From NCBI GenBank assembly GCA_963557785.1, contig CAUWBF010000002.1:137342-201341 (forward strand): a stretch of 64,000 nt of DNA. Direction: 5' to 3'. This document shows, in pieces, positions 61,948 through 64,000 of the stretch (position 1 is its first letter; each line of letters opens with the position of its first letter). Both the position numbers and the translations under genes were made by a program. The DNA comes from Merdicola sp963557785. Its GTDB lineage: Bacteria; Bacillota; Clostridia; TANB77; CAG-508. Below the pieces are notes generated by a model. That model made no database searches. It was not told the DNA's origin and saw only the letters and a list, made by a program, of their open reading frames with translations.

Positions 61948-63357
61948 ATGAAGAGTAAAAATGTGAAAATATTACTACTACTAACAATAATATTATTACT
62001 GTTATTTGGAATAGTTTATGCAACAACAGATATATTTAAATCACCAAGAACTTTATTTTATAAATATTTAATTAGTGGAAATGCAAGTAATATAACAGAC
62101 AAAGATTATGATGAATTTCTAAATGATATAAATGAACAAAAACCATATGAAGTTTTAGGAGATATTACATGTAAATTTGAAGATAAAAAAGTTACTAATA
62201 ATCTTGCATCTGGTATATTGGAGAATATAAAATTTAATTATAATATACAAATAGATAATAAAAATAAAAATAGATATGCAAATGTAAAAGCAAATTATAA
62301 TAACAATCAAGTTTTAAATTTAGAATTAGCAAATAATGATATGACTATAGGAATTAAAGAAGAAGATTTACAAGATAAATACATATCAATAGATTTGTCA
62401 AAATTAAAAGAAACATTAGAAAAGTTAGGAATGGATACAACTGAAGTTTATAATGCATCAAGTTACGATATATACAATCTATATTATATAAGTAAAGAAG
62501 ATAGAAAAACGATATATAATACTTATAAAAAAATATTATATACACAAATTCCAACTAAAGATTATAGTGTAAAAAATAATGTTGAAATTGAAGTAAATGG
62601 AAACAAATATAAATGTAATGCATATACACTAAAAGTTACAGACGAAGAATTAAATACATTATATATAAAAATGTTAGAAGAATTAAAAAATGATGAATTA
62701 ATGTTAAACTTAATAGTAGAAAAATATAATATGGCAAATCTTTATGAAAAAGATATAACAAAAGAAGAATTATTAAGAAAGATACAAAAGAAAATTGATG
62801 AATTATCACTAGAAGGACCAAAATACGAAACAATAGAAATTACTGTATATGAAAATAATTCAAAAACGATAAGAACAGAAATAATAAATGATAAAGATAG
62901 TATTTGTGTGGATACAACAAAAACTAAGAATAATCTTTTAGTGCTAATAAAAAGAAATGTAGATAATACAAAAGATGAGATTTTGTTAAGCTCTGAAGAT
63001 AAATCTGAAAATGAGAAAGAATATAAAATTATCTATACTCAAGGTAGTATAAAATTTAAAACAAATATTACAAGCAAAATAAGTAATGTGCAATCTAATA
63101 TCATGCGATTAAATAATGATAATTCAAATAATATAAGTGAAATGACTGAAGAAGAAATAAAAAATTTTAATGATGAACTTATGAACAATGTAAATTCATT
63201 TATTATAAAAAAACTAAATGGTATTGGTATATCAAATGAAATACTTCAATTATTTAATATAGAAGAAGATAATAAAACAATAATAGAAAACGATAGTCAA
63301 TCTTTAGATAATATGGATATTCAAGAAAACCTTCAAGTAGAAAGTGAAATTTTATAA
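61948..63357 (+). CDS. Membrane-anchored extracytoplasmic protein of unknown function
   Basis: A 469-residue protein with a strong N-terminal hydrophobic segment (about 7-24, leucine-rich) and a long polar, asparagine-rich outer part. The segment could be an uncleaved anchor or signal. No repeats, cysteine pattern or catalytic motif are recognised; the C-terminus is acidic. It lies between sigG and ymxH, a place held by sporulation genes in many Clostridia, so a spore-related role is possible. AAGGAGGAA precedes the ATG. Confidence 0.75.
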   Translation: MKSKNVKILLLLTIILLLLFGIVYATTDIFKSPRTLFYKYLISGNASNITDKDYDEFLNDINEQKPYEVLGDITCKFEDKKVTNNLASGILENIKFNYNIQIDNKNKNRYANVKANYNNNQVLNLELANNDMTIGIKEEDLQDKYISIDLSKLKETLEKLGMDTTEVYNASSYDIYNLYYISKEDRKTIYNTYKKILYTQIPTKDYSVKNNVEIEVNGNKYKCNAYTLKVTDEELNTLYIKMLEELKNDELMLNLIVEKYNMANLYEKDITKEELLRKIQKKIDELSLEGPKYETIEITVYENNSKTIRTEIINDKDSICVDTTKTKNNLLVLIKRNVDNTKDEILLSSEDKSENEKEYKIIYTQGSIKFKTNITSKISNVQSNIMRLNNDNSNNISEMTEEEIKNFNDELMNNVNSFIIKKLNGIGISNEILQLFNIEEDNKTIIENDSQSLDNMDIQENLQVESEIL

Positions 63358-63370
63358 AAAGATTAATATA

Positions 63371-63412
63371 AAATATTACTACTAAATATAATAGTAGTAA
63401 TATTTTTATTTT
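63371..63412 (+). terminator. Terminator before ymxH
   Basis: AAATATTACTACTA (63371-63384) pairs with TAGTAGTAATATTT (63392-63405), then T. Confidence 0.85.
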
Positions 63413-63422
63413 AGGAGGTTAT

Positions 63423-63656
63423 ATGGGGAATAAAGGGTTGGACTTTAAACATAAGGAAGTCATTAATATAAATGACGGAAAAAGATTGGGATATGTACAA
63501 GATGTTTGTGCAGATTTAGAATCAGGAACTATAACTTCAATTATAGTTCCTGGTAACAGTAAAATGTTTAATGTTTTTTATAGTAATAATGAATTGGTTA
63601 TACCATGGCAAAATATAAAATGCATAGGAGATGATTTGATTCTAGTAGATATTTAG
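63423..63656 (+). CDS. YlmC/YmxH PRC-barrel protein
   Basis: A 77-residue PRC-barrel protein. The family pattern KEVININDGKRLGYVQDV and IIVPGNSK is present. YlmC/YmxH-type genes are sporulation-associated in Firmicutes, though the function is unclear. TTAGGAGG precedes the start. Confidence 0.88.
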   Translation: MGNKGLDFKHKEVININDGKRLGYVQDVCADLESGTITSIIVPGNSKMFNVFYSNNELVIPWQNIKCIGDDLILVDI

Positions 63657-63707
63657 GGATTGGTAAAAATTGTTAGTGAAAAAAACAAAATAAAAACGAA
63701 AAAAGTA

Positions 63708-63736
63708 TTGACTTAACAATTATATTATGATAATAT
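63708..63736 (+). promoter_or_regulatory. First of two tandem promoters
   Basis: TTGACT (63708-63713), 17-base spacer, TAATAT (63731-63736). No ORF follows within the window. Confidence 0.65.
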
Positions 63737-63893
63737 TAAAAAGTACCTAAGAACAAGAGAAAAACATATAATTAAAAGTATGTGAATTAGTAATGATTTT
63801 TGCAAATGAAAAAGATTTATACATTGTGTTACTAGTTTTTATTTTGCTCAAAAATACTTTTATAAAAAAATAAAAATATTTTTTAAAAAAGTG

Positions 63894-63922
63894 TTGACAA
63901 AATGTTTGAGGGGTTATATAAT
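63894..63922 (+). promoter_or_regulatory. Second tandem promoter, near consensus
   Basis: TTGACA (63894-63899), 17-base spacer, TATAAT (63917-63922): the best promoter in the window. A small hairpin (GTTCC and GGAAC near 63940-63961) follows. Tandem strong promoters without an ORF suggest an rRNA operon just beyond the window. 63657-64000 holds nothing else I can support. Confidence 0.75.
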
Positions 63923-64000
63923 ACAAAACGTTCCGTATAAAAAAGAGGAACAAAAAGTACATTGAAAAGTAAATAATAAATTCTTGAAGAGAAGAAACCA

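Noticed and set aside
1..64000. CRISPR arrays, tRNA genes and insertion sequences.
   Set aside because: No regularly spaced repeats, tRNA-like cloverleaf or transposase gene was seen on reading; a dedicated tRNA scan was not possible.

Overview
The window looks like a chromosomal segment of a low-G+C (roughly 28-30% by eye), endospore-forming, anaerobic member of the Clostridia. Three things support this. A nearly complete dcw/sporulation gene set is present in Firmicute order (spoVD-murE-mraY-spoVE-murG; murA-divIB-DUF881-DUF881-sbp-ftsA-ftsZ-spoIIGA-sigE-sigG-ymxH). There is a flavodiiron protein with a rubredoxin, and the AddB and RNase III/radical-SAM neighbourhoods are of clostridial type. 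Almost all genes lie on the + strand.

The main discovery is at 1-6202. A spoVD-type penicillin-binding protein gene is split by a 4,905-bp element bounded by the 10-bp direct repeat ACCAAGGAGG (1002-1011 and 5907-5916). The element carries a GNAT/P-loop kinase fusion, an ASCH protein, a flavodiiron protein, rubredoxin, a small TnpW-like ORF and a large serine recombinase. The recombinase reading frame runs straight through the right junction into the missing 3' part of spoVD, the end of the transpeptidase domain plus a PASTA domain. Precise excision would rebuild an uninterrupted SpoVD frame (HQGG|GVAAPV), give the recombinase its own short C-terminus, and create a strongly symmetric attP-like joint on the circle. 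The layout is that of a skin-like intervening element that could be excised during sporulation. The partner gene spoVE (8828-9952) carries an apparent one-base frameshift near its 3' end.

6310-11127 is the peptidoglycan precursor block (murE, mraY, spoVE, murG) behind its own promoter. 11314-20396 holds a DUF6514-like protein, topA, a SNF2 helicase, trmFO and a two-gene coiled-coil module. Both genes of that module have a perfect hairpin placed between the Shine-Dalgarno and the start codon. 20559-25473 has a small membrane protein and the str operon (rpsL, rpsG, fusA, tuf). 25646-32776 carries plsX, acpP, a membrane spermidine-synthase-like protein, a second small-plus-coiled-coil gene pair, rnc, a radical SAM protein and a YitT protein.

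32782-34332 (minus strand) is a tandem GGDEF-like protein. 34460-43856 is a DNA-repair and housekeeping run: OGG-type glycosylase, a small membrane peptide, an RBBP9-like hydrolase, addB, a PgeF/YfiH-type laccase-domain protein, LD-carboxypeptidase, family-4 UDG, Nudix and a GltD-like oxidoreductase. 43883-47516 (minus) has an HExxH protein and leuS. 47813-56483 carries a SpaA-like surface protein, topB, a patatin, murA, divIB with a duplicated N-terminal motif, two DUF881 proteins and sbp. 56795-63656 is ftsA, ftsZ, the spoIIG-sigG sporulation cluster, a membrane-anchored unknown and ymxH. The last 340 bases hold two strong tandem promoters without a gene, probably leading into an rRNA operon beyond the window.
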